DNA of 64,000 nt from Listeria grandensis FSL F6-0971 (GTDB taxonomy: Bacteria > Bacillota > Bacilli > Lactobacillales > Listeriaceae), in the NCBI RefSeq assembly GCF_000525835.1, contig NZ_AODD01000006.1, forward strand, positions 62,001 to 126,000, given 5' to 3'. Positions 29,606 to 39,956 of the stretch are shown here, one piece after another (within the stretch, counting starts at the first letter, position 1; each line of letters starts with the position of its first letter). The notes under the pieces were generated by a model, which saw only the letters and a list, made by a program, of their open reading frames with translations, made no database searches and was not told the origin of the DNA. A program made the translations under genes and the position numbers.

Positions 29606-30769
29606 ATGACCAAATTACTCATGGGCGTGACGTCATCGATTAGCCTACAACTTCTCCGAGGACAGTTAGAATACTTTAGCAAACAGGGTTACGACATTCA
29701 TCTGATTTGCTCGCCAAGTGGGGAGATAGATCAGATGCTACCGGAGAATATCACCGTGCATAACGTACGAATGACGCGCGAGATATCACCGTTTTCTGAC
29801 CTCTTGTCCTTACTCCGAATTATCATGATCTATTTAAAAGTGAGACCAGATATCACCAACGTATCCACACCAAAAGCAAGTTTGCTCTGCATGATAGCAG
29901 CATTTCTCACACGTACACCGACACGCATTTATTCGGTGATTGGTCTAAGATTTGAGACTTGCACAGGAAAAAAACGAAAACTATTACACTTCATTGAAAA
30001 ATTAGTTTGTAAACTGAGTACGACATGTCTCGCGGTCAGCCCTAGCTTGAAGGAAGTTTTAGTAGAAGAAAGACTGGCATCGCGAGAGAAAATTCGCGTG
30101 TTGGGATCTGGGAGCTATAACGGCTTAGACTTAGCGGAATTCCAGTTAGACGCGGCGGAAGTGGCGCGTTTGAAGAAACAATACATGCCTAATAAGAAAC
30201 ACAAGGTCATTGGTTATGTAGGACGGTTGACGAAAGATAAAGGCATCGATGATTTGGTGGGCGCTTTTACGGAACTCTCTGAGGAACACGGGAATCTCAC
30301 GCTACTCTTAGTTGGTGATTTTGAAGCGGGTGATATGGTTACGCCGCTAACGAAAAAGCGAATCGAGGAGCATCCACATATCGTAAAAACCGGCTTTGTC
30401 CCTAAAACAGCTTCCTATTATCGCCTGATGGACGTGTTTATTTTACCGACCTATCGTGAGGGCTTTGGAAATGTCATTTTAGAGGCGGCGGCAGCGAATG
30501 TCCCTGTGATTACAACGAATGTGACAGGGGCAAAAGATGCAATTATTCCGAATGAAACGGGATTACTGATTGAAGCGGGTCATATAGCGGCTATGAAAAA
30601 AGCATTGATGACGCTACTGGAAGATAACGAGTTGGCCGAAAAACTTAGCGAAAACGGGAGCATGCGAGTGAGTAGAGAATTTAGATCTGAAATTATTTGG
30701 CAACAGTTAGATAAGGTGTACAGAGAAACGGAGGTCGATAAGCGAAATGTATACGAAATGGAAAAATAA
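29606..30769 (+). CDS. GT4 family glycosyltransferase (capsular/teichuronic-type)
   Basis: 387 residues. N-terminus 'MGVTSSISLQLLRGQLEYFS' resembles CapM/TuaC-type enzymes; the C-terminal GT-B domain shows 'VGYVGRLTKDKGIDDLV' and 'PTYREGFGNVILEAAAANVP' with the conserved Glu pair. Such enzymes often add the second sugar after the phospho-sugar transferase. In the C. jejuni system PglA fills this place, next to PglC. Start is 1 nt after the dehydrogenase stop, and the 3' end overlaps the next gene by 23 nt. Confidence 0.9.
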   Translation: MTKLLMGVTSSISLQLLRGQLEYFSKQGYDIHLICSPSGEIDQMLPENITVHNVRMTREISPFSDLLSLLRIIMIYLKVRPDITNVSTPKASLLCMIAAFLTRTPTRIYSVIGLRFETCTGKKRKLLHFIEKLVCKLSTTCLAVSPSLKEVLVEERLASREKIRVLGSGSYNGLDLAEFQLDAAEVARLKKQYMPNKKHKVIGYVGRLTKDKGIDDLVGAFTELSEEHGNLTLLLVGDFEAGDMVTPLTKKRIEEHPHIVKTGFVPKTASYYRLMDVFILPTYREGFGNVILEAAAANVPVITTNVTGAKDAIIPNETGLLIEAGHIAAMKKALMTLLEDNELAEKLSENGSMRVSREFRSEIIWQQLDKVYRETEVDKRNVYEMEK

Positions 30770-31355
30770 TATGGACCGGTGCATAGCTGTCGTGATGTTA
30801 TTGTTGCTAGCGCCCTTGTTAGGAGTTATCGCCTTACTCGTATGGGTGAAATTAGACAGGAAAATCATCTTTTCGCAAGAACGCGTAGGTTTGCACGAAA
30901 AGATTTTCAAGATCTATAAGTTTAAAACGATGACTGATGAACGGGACGCGGAAGGTCAATTATTACCGGATAACGAACGACTTCATCCATTTGGTAACGC
31001 ATTACGGAAGCTGAGTTTGGATGAGTTGCCACAATTAATGAATGTTATCAAGGGCGATATGAATTTTATCGGACCACGACCGCTGTTAAAAGAATACCTT
31101 GCTTTTTACTCAGAAGAAGAGAAGAAACGTCACCATACGAAGCCTGGTCTCAGCGGTTGGGCACAAGTGAACGGACGCAATAGTATCAGCTGGCAGGAGA
31201 AGTTTCAATTAGACCTCTATTATGTTGAAAATCAGTCGCTTAAGCTAGATATGCTCATCTACAAAAAAACGATGTTGAAAGTGATTCGTCGAGAAGATGT
31301 GAATACGTCAGAGCAAGTGACAATGGAAAGGTTGGACGAGATTAAACATGCTTAA
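30747..31355 (+). CDS. Initiating phospho-sugar transferase, PglC-like (monotopic)
   Basis: 202 residues, the minimal monotopic phosphoglycosyl transferase size. One N-terminal hydrophobic re-entrant segment ('VMLLLLAPLLGVIALLVW') is followed by the catalytic core: 'YKFKTMTDERDAEG' with the Asp-Glu dyad, 'KLSLDELPQLMNVIKGDM', 'FIGPRPLL' and 'RHHTKPGLSGWAQVNGR'. It transfers a sugar phosphate from UDP-sugar to undecaprenyl phosphate and starts repeat-unit synthesis. Small size and the neighbouring dehydratase, aminotransferase and acetyltransferase point to UDP-diNAc-bacillosamine as donor; this is inference. Confidence 0.93.
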   Translation: MYTKWKNNMDRCIAVVMLLLLAPLLGVIALLVWVKLDRKIIFSQERVGLHEKIFKIYKFKTMTDERDAEGQLLPDNERLHPFGNALRKLSLDELPQLMNVIKGDMNFIGPRPLLKEYLAFYSEEEKKRHHTKPGLSGWAQVNGRNSISWQEKFQLDLYYVENQSLKLDMLIYKKTMLKVIRREDVNTSEQVTMERLDEIKHA

Positions 31356-32496
31356 AACAAAAAAGATGATTCCGTTAGCAGTGCCTCACATGAGTGGTAT
31401 GGAAGAGAAATATATTCAGAAGGCTTTTCAGGAAAATTGGATTGCACCATTGGGCTCGAATGTAGACGGCTTTGAAGCAAGCATCGCATCCTATAATCAC
31501 GTTTCAGAGTCAGCGGTTGTTTCTTCTGGAACAGCAGCCATCCATTTAGCGCTTCAACTCTTAGGTGTTGGTGCCGGAGATACAGTATTTTGTTCCACCT
31601 TTACGTTTGTTGCTAGTATCAACCCAGCGTTGTACTTAGGTGCCAAACCAGTATTTATCGATTCGGAGCAAGAGACGTGGTGCATGTCCCCATTTGCTCT
31701 CAAAACAGCACTAGAAGACGCGCGAAAAAAGAACCAACTACCAAAAGCAATCATCGTTGTTCATATATACGGGCAGTCCGCTAAAATGGATGAAATCATC
31801 GCTTTGGCTAAGGAGTATGGTGTTCCAGTCGTAGAAGATGCGGCGGAGTCACTTGGAGGCACATATCGAAATGCCCCGCTTGGAACGCTTGGTGACTTTG
31901 GTATTTTCTCTTTTAATGGGAATAAAATCATTACGACATCGGGTGGTGGTGCTTTAGTGGCTAAGCAACCGGAGAAAATCGCAGAAGCCCGCTTTTTAGC
32001 TAGTCAGTCGAAAGAAGATGCGCCGTATTATTTACATCACCAAGTTGGCTATAATTATCGCTTGAGCAATGTGCTTGCTGGGATTGGTATCGCTCAAATG
32101 GACGTTTTGAATGATCGGGTGGCTAAAAAACAGGAGATATTTGCAACCTATGAAAAAGGATTAGCAGATGTTCCGAGTGTAGTCATGATGCCAGAATTGG
32201 ATGTAGCAAAAGGAAATCGCTGGCTTTCGACCATGACATTTTGTGTAGACACGGTTGGGAAAACGCCAGAAGATGTAATGGAATTATTGAAGGCACGAGG
32301 TATTGATAGTCGCTTATTGTGGAAGCCAATGCATCATCAACCACTTTTCCAAGATGCGCTATTTTATGCGGATGGAGCAGGAGATGTGGCGACAAAGTTG
32401 TACGAAACAGGATTATGCCTTCCATCCAGTACGCAGATGACGCAAGAAGAACAGGAATACGTGATCGATACAGTAAAGGAAATACTCATCAAATAA
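31348..32496 (+). CDS. DegT/DnrJ/EryC1/StrS aminotransferase, PglE-like
   Basis: 382 residues. PLP lysine K193 in 'FSFNGNKIITTSGGGAL', N-terminal 'PHMSGMEEKYIQKAFQENWI' and 'GTAAIHLAL', all of the sugar aminotransferase family. The 'NKIITTSGGG' form and N-terminal pattern fit the PglE/LegC branch, which makes UDP-4-amino-4,6-dideoxy-GlcNAc from the PglF product. Overlaps the preceding gene by 8 nt. Next step acetylation is predicted at the PglD-like domain fused to the flippase at 35731-36345. Confidence 0.9.
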   Translation: MLKTKKMIPLAVPHMSGMEEKYIQKAFQENWIAPLGSNVDGFEASIASYNHVSESAVVSSGTAAIHLALQLLGVGAGDTVFCSTFTFVASINPALYLGAKPVFIDSEQETWCMSPFALKTALEDARKKNQLPKAIIVVHIYGQSAKMDEIIALAKEYGVPVVEDAAESLGGTYRNAPLGTLGDFGIFSFNGNKIITTSGGGALVAKQPEKIAEARFLASQSKEDAPYYLHHQVGYNYRLSNVLAGIGIAQMDVLNDRVAKKQEIFATYEKGLADVPSVVMMPELDVAKGNRWLSTMTFCVDTVGKTPEDVMELLKARGIDSRLLWKPMHHQPLFQDALFYADGAGDVATKLYETGLCLPSSTQMTQEEQEYVIDTVKEILIK

Positions 32497-32518
32497 TTTG
32501 AAGGATGTATGAATAAAT

Positions 32519-33939
32519 ATGCCAATAAAAATTCCTAAACAATTCTACGTTATTGCAGTCAATGTTATCATGTTAGCCATCGGTGGTTTTGTCACTTTTT
32601 ATGTGGCAGGTAATACCAATGGGAGTGGTTATGATCGACTCTATTTATTACCATTGACGTTTACGGTCAGCTTCTTGTTCGTCTTTTCGCGAATTTTATT
32701 TCAGCGATTTAAAGTATTTATCATTGTGTTTACGGGGATTGGATTTGCTAGGTTTGTCGTGTTACCTTATTTTATCGTATTTAATGATTATTACGGAGGC
32801 AGATCACCAGAACCACCGCTTGCAGGCTCGATGGAAACCGCGATTTATTTGAGCTGATTGTCGTGACGATTGTCATTGGGATACTTGATTATTTGCAAAA
32901 TAAGAAATACAAACCGAGAAATACGCAGCAACCGTTTGATGAAACGAAAAGCTATTTTGGTTATATGGTATTTATTGTCGTGGCTATTGTTGCGGCGCTT
33001 GGAATACCGAACGTGATTTCATCCATTAGCTTCTTTATTCCGAAACCGGATTTGGTGGATGTGATGGAAGATAGTAATGTGATGGTTATGCTTGGTGGCT
33101 ATATGTTTATTTTAGCGAAGCAGCTTGTTTTCATTATGGTTACGTGGTGGGCGCATAAGAGACATCAGGCAACAAGTCAGTTACTCTATGTGTGGATTGC
33201 GATAGGTGCTTTATTTGCTAATATTGGTATATTTATCGGTACGAATCGTTCAGATATTGTGTTAGTTGCGATTGTTAGTTTAGTGACATTTCGTTTGTTG
33301 TTTCCGAAGTATTTTAAACTCGTTGTGCTCCTTGTTGTCGGTATGCTCGTTGGAATTCTTTTGATTATGAGTACGGTGCGAAATATTGCCTCAATATCTG
33401 GTGGCACGAGTGGGGTTACGGATTTTACGGATAATTTACAAGTGTATTTTGGCGGACCGTATAATGTGGCGATGGCGCTTGAAACGAAGCTGATTTACCC
33501 GGAATCGCAAAATTGGAGTGTGCTGTTTTTCGATATTTTCAGACCGATGATTGGGGTGAATATGTTGGTGAAAGATTTGCCGTTTGAGTATTCGAATATT
33601 TTCTTTAATCAACGCTATTTCTATTCGGATCATGCGACGCAAATTTTGCCAATGATTGGGCAAGGGAACTTGTTTTTCGGTTATTTATTGTCGCCGCTAT
33701 TATCTGTGTTAGTGGTGTGTCTAGCGTATTTCATTCAATCGAAAATTGATCAGACGCGTTCTATCGAGATGTTCTATTTTCTTACACTAGTTTGTACGCG
33801 AATGGGGATGTTGATGGGGCAGAACACGATGAATATTATCAATGATTTGAGTTATAACTTGGCGCTGTTTTTAATTGTGTACTATGTGAACCGCAAAATT
33901 GTTTACAAGAAACGTTTAGGAGATGTTCATTATGAATAA
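32519..33939 (+). pseudogene. Wzy-like O-antigen/oligosaccharide repeat polymerase, one-base frameshift
   Basis: Two consecutive frames (32519-32857 and 32863-33939) together encode a polytopic membrane protein of about 473 residues with at least ten hydrophobic segments. The first ends 'SMETAIYLS' and stop; restoring one T (TTT to TTTT at about 32848) gives 'AIYFELIVVTIVIGIL' and joins the halves. Long periplasmic-type loop around 'VYFGGPYNVAMAL' and 'NQRYFYSDHATQILP' fits O-antigen polymerases of the Wzy/EpsG/OPS kind. Position between aminotransferase and flippase also fits. The single-base loss is probably a sequencing error. Confidence 0.75.
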
Positions 33940-34459
33940 GAAAAAATTGTTTTTCCGATATGTTTTGCCAATGCACTGTATTCAATTATTGACTGCGTGG
34001 ATGCCGAATACAGATATCACGACGAAAATTCGTGGCCGGTTGATGCGTCCGTTTTTCAAGCAATGTGGGTCTAATTTTCGGATTGGAACGCGGGTTATTA
34101 TTAATCGACCGGATTTGATTAGTATTGGTGATAATGTGTATATTGCGCACCAATGTTATTTGAACGGTACGGGCGGTTTGAAGATTGAGCGGAATGTTTC
34201 GGTTGGGCCGATGTGCGTGATTGTGACATCGAAACATGTGTATCAAAATGGTGCGGTTTCGATGGATTCTAAGGCAAGCCGTGTTGTGATAGGAGAAGGT
34301 TCGTGGCTTGCGAGTCATGCGGTGATTAATGCGGGAGTCACGGTGGCGGAAGGGACGACTGTTGGGGCGAACGCGGTGGTAACGAAGAACTTCGAGCCGC
34401 ATACGATTATTGGTGGGGTGCCTGCTCGTGTGATTCGCACGCAGGAAACGTCGCTATGA
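33932..34459 (+). CDS. Hexapeptide-repeat acyltransferase (LbH, WcaF/CapG-like)
   Basis: 175 residues from ATG 33932, with AGGAG (33918-33922) at 9 nt; the ATG at 33923 touches that site. Left-handed beta-helix repeats run from about residue 65 ('LISIGDNVYIAHQCYLNGTG', 'VSVGPMCVIVTSKHVYQNG', 'VVIGEGSWLASHAVINAGV') to 'VPARVIRTQ'. It probably O-acetylates a sugar of the repeat unit. Overlaps the polymerase by 8 nt and the flippase gene by 4 nt (ATGA). Confidence 0.88.
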   Translation: MNKKKLFFRYVLPMHCIQLLTAWMPNTDITTKIRGRLMRPFFKQCGSNFRIGTRVIINRPDLISIGDNVYIAHQCYLNGTGGLKIERNVSVGPMCVIVTSKHVYQNGAVSMDSKASRVVIGEGSWLASHAVINAGVTVAEGTTVGANAVVTKNFEPHTIIGGVPARVIRTQETSL

Positions 34460-36345
34460 GTTTTGCCGCGCGAATGTTCAATAATGCGTTCTTCCTAACC
34501 TTTGTTAAAAAGGGGTTTGTCGTTCTGAATGGCATCATTAGTTTGATGCTGGTGGCTAGATACTTTGGACCTGCGATGCGTGGGGAATATATGTTTATCG
34601 TCAATGTGGTGATTGTGGGGACGACGATTCTGAATTTAGGTATTTCACTCATTTACCCGCATTTTAGAAAACAAGATAAGCGTGCGAAAAATCTTTTTGT
34701 GAGCTATTCGTTTCTTCAATTTTTTCTGTATTTGCTTGTTTCTTTGCTGATTCTGATCTTCACGAAGAATGTGATTTTAGGTATCAGTGCGTTGCTGATT
34801 AGTGTGAATGTGTTGAATCTGCCAGTGACACAGATTAATCTAGTAGAAAATTTGAAGCAGCAGTCGATGATTATTATTATTTCATCGCTAATCAATACGG
34901 CTTTGATTACTCTCGCTTTTTTTCTGACGAGTGAAAATTTGTATCTGATTTTGATTATTTTCGGATTGAAAAGCTATGTATCGATGGTCTTTTCTTTAGC
35001 GTCGTTGTGGGATAAGGATTTTAAGTTTACGATTGTTCCTGTCAAATATAAGAAGATGACAGCACTCGCGTTTCTTCCGTTGTTAACCTCTTTTTTGATC
35101 GCGATTAATTACCAAGCAGATATTATTATTTTGAAAATGATGTCCGTTGATTTTTATCATATTGGGTTGTACAGTACGGGTGTGGCGCTTGCGGAGTATT
35201 CGTGGATGATTCCGGATATTTTTAAAGAGGTTATGTTTCATCATAATGCACGTAAAGATGATGTGAAGCGGATGACGTTTTCGATTCGGTTAGGTTTCAC
35301 GGCGGTTGTTTCCGTTGCGATTCTGGTCATTGCTTTTGGGAAGCCGATATTGGGATTCTTATTTGGAGCTGATTTTGTAGCGGCGTATCCGATTGTCGTG
35401 TGGATGTTTTTGGCGGTTCCTTTTATGGTCTATACGAAAATTATTGGGACGCTGTTTTCGGCAAATGGTGGGTGGCGTTTTTACTTCATCACCTTGCTTA
35501 TTAGTGTGCTACTGAATATCGGCTTGAACGTGGCGCTCATTCCATCTTTTCATATTTATGGTTCTGCGTTTGCTTCGGTGATCTCGTATGCTTTTTGTGG
35601 TGTAACGATGTTGCTTTGGTTTAAGCGGAAATATAAAGTGCCGTTTCGGGATGTATTGTTTGTGAAATGGGAGGACATGCAGAAAGTGATGCCATTTTTA
35701 TTTAGGAAAAAAGCATCGTCGGTGGAATCGCTTATTATAATTGGCGACGGCGGGCATAGTAAAATGGTTCAGAATATCGTTCGGGAGAGTGGGACGTATC
35801 GGCTGACGGAGGTATGGGATGATAAACATCGTGAACCTGTGGCGCGAGACGGGATTATCTACACAGCGTTGGATGAAAAATTGCAGGGCTTGACGCAAAT
35901 GAATGAGGATGTTGTCTTTTTTGTAGCGATTGGTGATAATGAAATTCGGAAAAAAATCGCTCGAACCTTGGCTTTAGCTGGGAGAAAATTTGCGGTGATT
36001 GTTCATCCGACGGCGTTTGTCGAAGCAACGGTGGAAATTGGCGAAGGTAGCTTAGTCATGGCTGGATCGATTGTTCAGGCGAATACGGTGCTTGGAAAAC
36101 ATGTGATTGTAAACAGTGGCGCGACTGTAGAACATGACATTTCGGTTGGGAATTTTGTTCATTTTGCTCCTGGAAGTGTTGTGACTGGCGGATGTACAGT
36201 GGCGGATAGCGTGTTAATTGGTGCTGGGAGTGTTGTGGTGCCAAATATAAGTATTGGAGCGAATGCCGTTGTTCGTGCAGGAAGTACACTGACGCGTAAT
36301 ATCGAGGCAAATACGTTAGAATATAGCAGAAAAAAGACCGAATAG
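34456..36345 (+). CDS. Wzx-type flippase fused to a PglD/NeuD-like sugar acetyltransferase
   Basis: 629 residues in one uninterrupted frame. Residues about 1-405 form a 12-14-helix MATE/MVF-like polysaccharide flippase ('GIISLMLVARYFGPAMRGEY' near the start). Residues about 425-629 form a complete PglD/NeuD acyltransferase: Rossmann-like 'SLIIIGDGGHSKMVQNIV', then beta-helix repeats with the catalytic His at about 560 in 'SGATVEHDISVG', and 'SIGANAVVRAGSTLTRNI'. PglD normally is a separate soluble enzyme that acetylates UDP-4-amino sugar. The linker 'MPFLFRKKASSVE' is short. An internal GGGAGG at 35668-35673 shortly before an in-frame ATG (35677) could also allow a free PglD to be made. Last gene of the locus. 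Confidence 0.88.
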   Translation: MSFAARMFNNAFFLTFVKKGFVVLNGIISLMLVARYFGPAMRGEYMFIVNVVIVGTTILNLGISLIYPHFRKQDKRAKNLFVSYSFLQFFLYLLVSLLILIFTKNVILGISALLISVNVLNLPVTQINLVENLKQQSMIIIISSLINTALITLAFFLTSENLYLILIIFGLKSYVSMVFSLASLWDKDFKFTIVPVKYKKMTALAFLPLLTSFLIAINYQADIIILKMMSVDFYHIGLYSTGVALAEYSWMIPDIFKEVMFHHNARKDDVKRMTFSIRLGFTAVVSVAILVIAFGKPILGFLFGADFVAAYPIVVWMFLAVPFMVYTKIIGTLFSANGGWRFYFITLLISVLLNIGLNVALIPSFHIYGSAFASVISYAFCGVTMLLWFKRKYKVPFRDVLFVKWEDMQKVMPFLFRKKASSVESLIIIGDGGHSKMVQNIVRESGTYRLTEVWDDKHREPVARDGIIYTALDEKLQGLTQMNEDVVFFVAIGDNEIRKKIARTLALAGRKFAVIVHPTAFVEATVEIGEGSLVMAGSIVQANTVLGKHVIVNSGATVEHDISVGNFVHFAPGSVVTGGCTVADSVLIGAGSVVVPNISIGANAVVRAGSTLTRNIEANTLEYSRKKTE

Positions 36346-36378
36346 TGAGGGAAGTAGCCCATCCTAATTCGGTCTTTT
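36332..36378. terminator. Bidirectional terminator between flippase and gdhA
   Basis: AAAAGACCGAAT (36332-36343) and ATTCGGTCTTTT (36367-36378) pair perfectly; the left arm overlaps the flippase stop codon. It serves both convergent genes. Confidence 0.88.
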
Positions 36379-36384
36379 CGTTGT

Positions 36385-37818
<1,434 letters not shown>

Positions 37819-37954
37819 TCAAATGTTCACTTTTCTTTTATTTCGAGTTGCTAGCCTTCGAAAAATTCACTTATAATGTTAGTTTACATGAAAAACGTCA
37901 AGTATACAAGGTAAAAAAACGACTTTTCTGATTTTTTTAACAAGGTGCGCAATT

Positions 37955-37970
37955 TATAAACGCTTTCTTT
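37955..37970. promoter_or_regulatory. Candidate cre-like site upstream of gdhA and the dioxygenase gene
   Basis: TATAAACGCTTTCTTT resembles the cre core (about 12 of 14 positions on the minus strand). It is about 200 nt upstream of gdhA and 60 nt upstream of the dioxygenase gene. Weak evidence. Confidence 0.25.
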
Positions 37971-38029
37971 GAGTGGCTTCGGAATGTTACAATGAGAGGG
38001 AGTTTTGAAAAGAAATGAGGGAATGGATA

Positions 38030-38815
38030 GTGTACAAAAATGATATGTTAGAAAAGGGCTTTATTCGGTTTGATGCAGGGGCGGATATTGGTCGTTTATA
38101 TAAGAAGGATGCGGCTTGGATTGCGGAACAGTTTGCTGAGATTGAGCAGGCTTTTGAGGATTTGCCGGTCGATGTTTATGCAGCTGGACTTCATCGTTAT
38201 CGCCGTTTTTCGCGTGCGGTTATTTTGCCGTGGTCGAATCAGGTGGAATGGTTGCCGGCGATGGTGAATGAGGATGGGGAAGCGGTTGCGGAGTATTTTC
38301 AGGGTTCGTTTAATCCAGAGTTTAAGGACGCGTATCGTAGTTTTCCGATGTTGCAGCAGGAGATGCTTGAAAATGAGCTTTTGAAGCGGATTATTCAGTT
38401 TGATTTTGCGCAGACGTATTGGGAGGCGCGGGATATGGTGATGCCGGTGAATGTGGGCGTGCATTTTGTGAAGTTGAAGGTGGAGCGTGATGGGGACGAG
38501 GCGGTTTCGTCGCCGAATTGTTTGCATCGGGATGGTGAGCCGTTTACGTTTGCGCATTTGGTGAAGCGCCGGAATGTCGTTGGAGGTCAGAATGTGATTG
38601 CGACGGTAGATGATGTGGATCAGTTCCCGCAAGATATTGATGAGGGGCATATTTTTGCGGATTTTGCGTTGACGAAAGGTTTGGAGTCTTACGGGGTTGC
38701 GGATGTGGCGGTGAGCCATTATGTGAGTGCGGTTCGTAAAGGGAGTGGCGACGAGGCTGGAGAACGGTCGATGATTTTGATTGATTATCAGCCGACTGTT
38801 GTGAAGCCGCTTTGA
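38030..38815 (+). CDS. 2-oxoglutarate/Fe(II) dioxygenase family protein (amino-acid hydroxylase type)
   Basis: About 261 residues. GTG 38030 is preferred because GAGGGA at 38017-38022 is 7 nt away; ATG 38015 is also in frame but overlaps that sequence. Metal-binding motif 'CLHRDGEPFTFAHL' (His-x-Asp) and a distal His in 'VAVSHYVSAV' with an Arg in 'ERSMILIDYQP' match the 2OG-Fe dioxygenase family that contains isoleucine 4-hydroxylase (IDO) and BsmA. Substrate is probably a free amino acid, not proven. A TACAAT -10-like box is at 37988-37993. Confidence 0.82.
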   Translation: MYKNDMLEKGFIRFDAGADIGRLYKKDAAWIAEQFAEIEQAFEDLPVDVYAAGLHRYRRFSRAVILPWSNQVEWLPAMVNEDGEAVAEYFQGSFNPEFKDAYRSFPMLQQEMLENELLKRIIQFDFAQTYWEARDMVMPVNVGVHFVKLKVERDGDEAVSSPNCLHRDGEPFTFAHLVKRRNVVGGQNVIATVDDVDQFPQDIDEGHIFADFALTKGLESYGVADVAVSHYVSAVRKGSGDEAGERSMILIDYQPTVVKPL

Positions 38816-38848
38816 TTGGTTAAAAACATAAAAAGGGAGACAGAGGAT

Positions 38849-39178
38849 ATGGAGAATAAGCATGCTTGGATTATTGGGATTTGTGTGATTGTAGCTGGGA
38901 TGATGATTGGAAATGGTGTTGTTACTGGTTCGGAAGATAGCCCAACTCCAATCGAGCTGTCGGATGATGGAGCGTCTATAGGTGTTAATATAGAAAATTC
39001 GGATACGACATTGTTGGATGAGGATGGTTTGATGTCTTACTTGGGCATTGATGAAAAAGAGATGAAACGACTGCAAAAGGTTGGGGATTTGCCTAGTATT
39101 ACTATTGATGGTTATATGTATTATCCAAAGACAGGATTAGATAGATGGGTTGAGGAGAATACGGGGAAAACTTTCTAG
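38849..39178 (+). CDS. Small membrane-anchored protein with an excisionase-like HTH domain
   Basis: 109 residues from ATG 38849 (AGGGAGACAGAGG upstream). An N-terminal membrane segment ('AWIIGICVIVAGMMIGNGVV') is followed by an acidic linker and then 'GLMSYLGIDEKEMKRLQKVG' with 'LPSITIDGYMYYPKTGLDRW'. That second part has the layout of MerR/excisionase-type (HTH_17) domains. A membrane tether on such a domain is unusual. No family name can be given, and DNA binding is unproven. Confidence 0.65.
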   Translation: MENKHAWIIGICVIVAGMMIGNGVVTGSEDSPTPIELSDDGASIGVNIENSDTTLLDEDGLMSYLGIDEKEMKRLQKVGDLPSITIDGYMYYPKTGLDRWVEENTGKTF

Positions 39179-39206
39179 GTAGATAGAGTTAGGTAAGGAT
39201 GTGAGC

Positions 39207-39413
39207 ATGGATATGAATCGATTATATGCCTCCAAATTAAATCTGGTTGTGTTGACATTAATGTGGGCGTTACTGCTGATATTGAATTTAATCAATTATG
39301 TAAATACGAAATCAGGGTTGGTTTTGATAGTTGTTATTGTTGCAGCGGTGGGGTTGGTGTTGAATTTTGTGTTCTACTTTGTGGCTAGTAGGAGAAAGAG
39401 GGAGAAGTTTTAG
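39207..39413 (+). CDS. Small two-helix membrane protein
   Basis: 68 residues from ATG 39207 (AAGGA at 39195-39199). Two hydrophobic segments (about 10-30 and 37-60) and a basic C-terminus 'SRRKREKF'. Follows the HTH membrane protein by about 28 nt, probably in one transcript. No recognisable family. Confidence 0.6.
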   Translation: MDMNRLYASKLNLVVLTLMWALLLILNLINYVNTKSGLVLIVVIVAAVGLVLNFVFYFVASRRKREKF

Positions 39414-39473
39414 AGAAGGGGAGCGTAATTGGTTTGTAGTCATTTCTGTGTGGGCTTGATTCATGGTTCGGCG

Positions 39474-39567
39474 CATAAGAACCACTGGGGGATTACTTGC
39501 TCACTGCGTTCGCATGCATATTGTGGTTCTAATTCAGCATAGTACGCTTCATAAGAACCACAACAAA
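39474..39567 (+). repeat. Dispersed ~95-bp intergenic repeat, copy A
   Basis: Starts CATAAGAACCACTGG and ends CATAAGAACCACAACAAA, with AGAACCAC / GTGGTTCT / AGAACCAC arms that can form alternative hairpins. The same element lies in opposite orientation at 59819-59914 and in shorter forms at 59966-60008 and 60149-60230, sharing GGATTAC, CATGCATATTG, TCAGCA and CGCTTC blocks. Confidence 0.85.
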
Positions 39568-39713
39568 ACACACGCGGGGGAACCGCATGTGCAAGTAGGG
39601 AGTTTTAGGAGTGTGTGGGACGACGATATAAAAGGGATATCAGGGAAATTTTATGGTATAGGATGTATTCACCACAAGAAGCAAAGCGAGTAATGCTTCT
39701 CATTTTGAATAAG

Positions 39714-39769
39714 AAATGGGTTTTCTTTTGAAGCGTGTATTAGAACTTGAAAAGAGAACTCATTTTTAT
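39714..39769. terminator. Long imperfect hairpin with T-rich end
   Basis: AAATGGGTTTTCTTTTGAAG (39714-39733) pairs with CTTGAAAAGAGAACTCATTT with three wobbles or mismatches and is followed by TTATTT. It may end transcripts from the small membrane genes or from hisC on the other side. Confidence 0.5.
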
Positions 39770-39956
39770 TTATCGTCGTCGCCACATCATCTTGGGGAAA
39801 AGATGATTTGCTCCAATAAGTTAAGTATATCTCGAATAGTAATCTTAAAACATCGCTTTGTCTTACATTATGAAACTGAAAAGTGACAGTTTTGTCAGGT
39901 TCGATAAGCTTGATTAGAATGTGATGAGAGTAGGGTTAAGCGCGTGTTAGAATATA

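Larger units (their letters stand above)
39414..39956. other. Gene-free region with a dispersed repeat and a hairpin
   Basis: No credible gene. A 76-codon frame at 39463-39693 runs through the dispersed repeat and has no ribosome binding site. The repeat (39474-39567) and a terminator-like hairpin (39714-39769) are listed separately; 39770-39956 shows nothing recognisable. Confidence 0.6.

Noticed and set aside
38096-39076. Open frame of 326 codons on the minus strand
   Set aside because: It is antisense to the dioxygenase and the small membrane gene, is extremely rich in Arg, His and Asn as expected from a complementary-strand reading, and has no start context.
39463-39693. 76-codon frame in the hisC-proximal intergenic region
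   Set aside because: It runs through the dispersed hairpin repeat, has no ribosome binding site and no protein-like composition.
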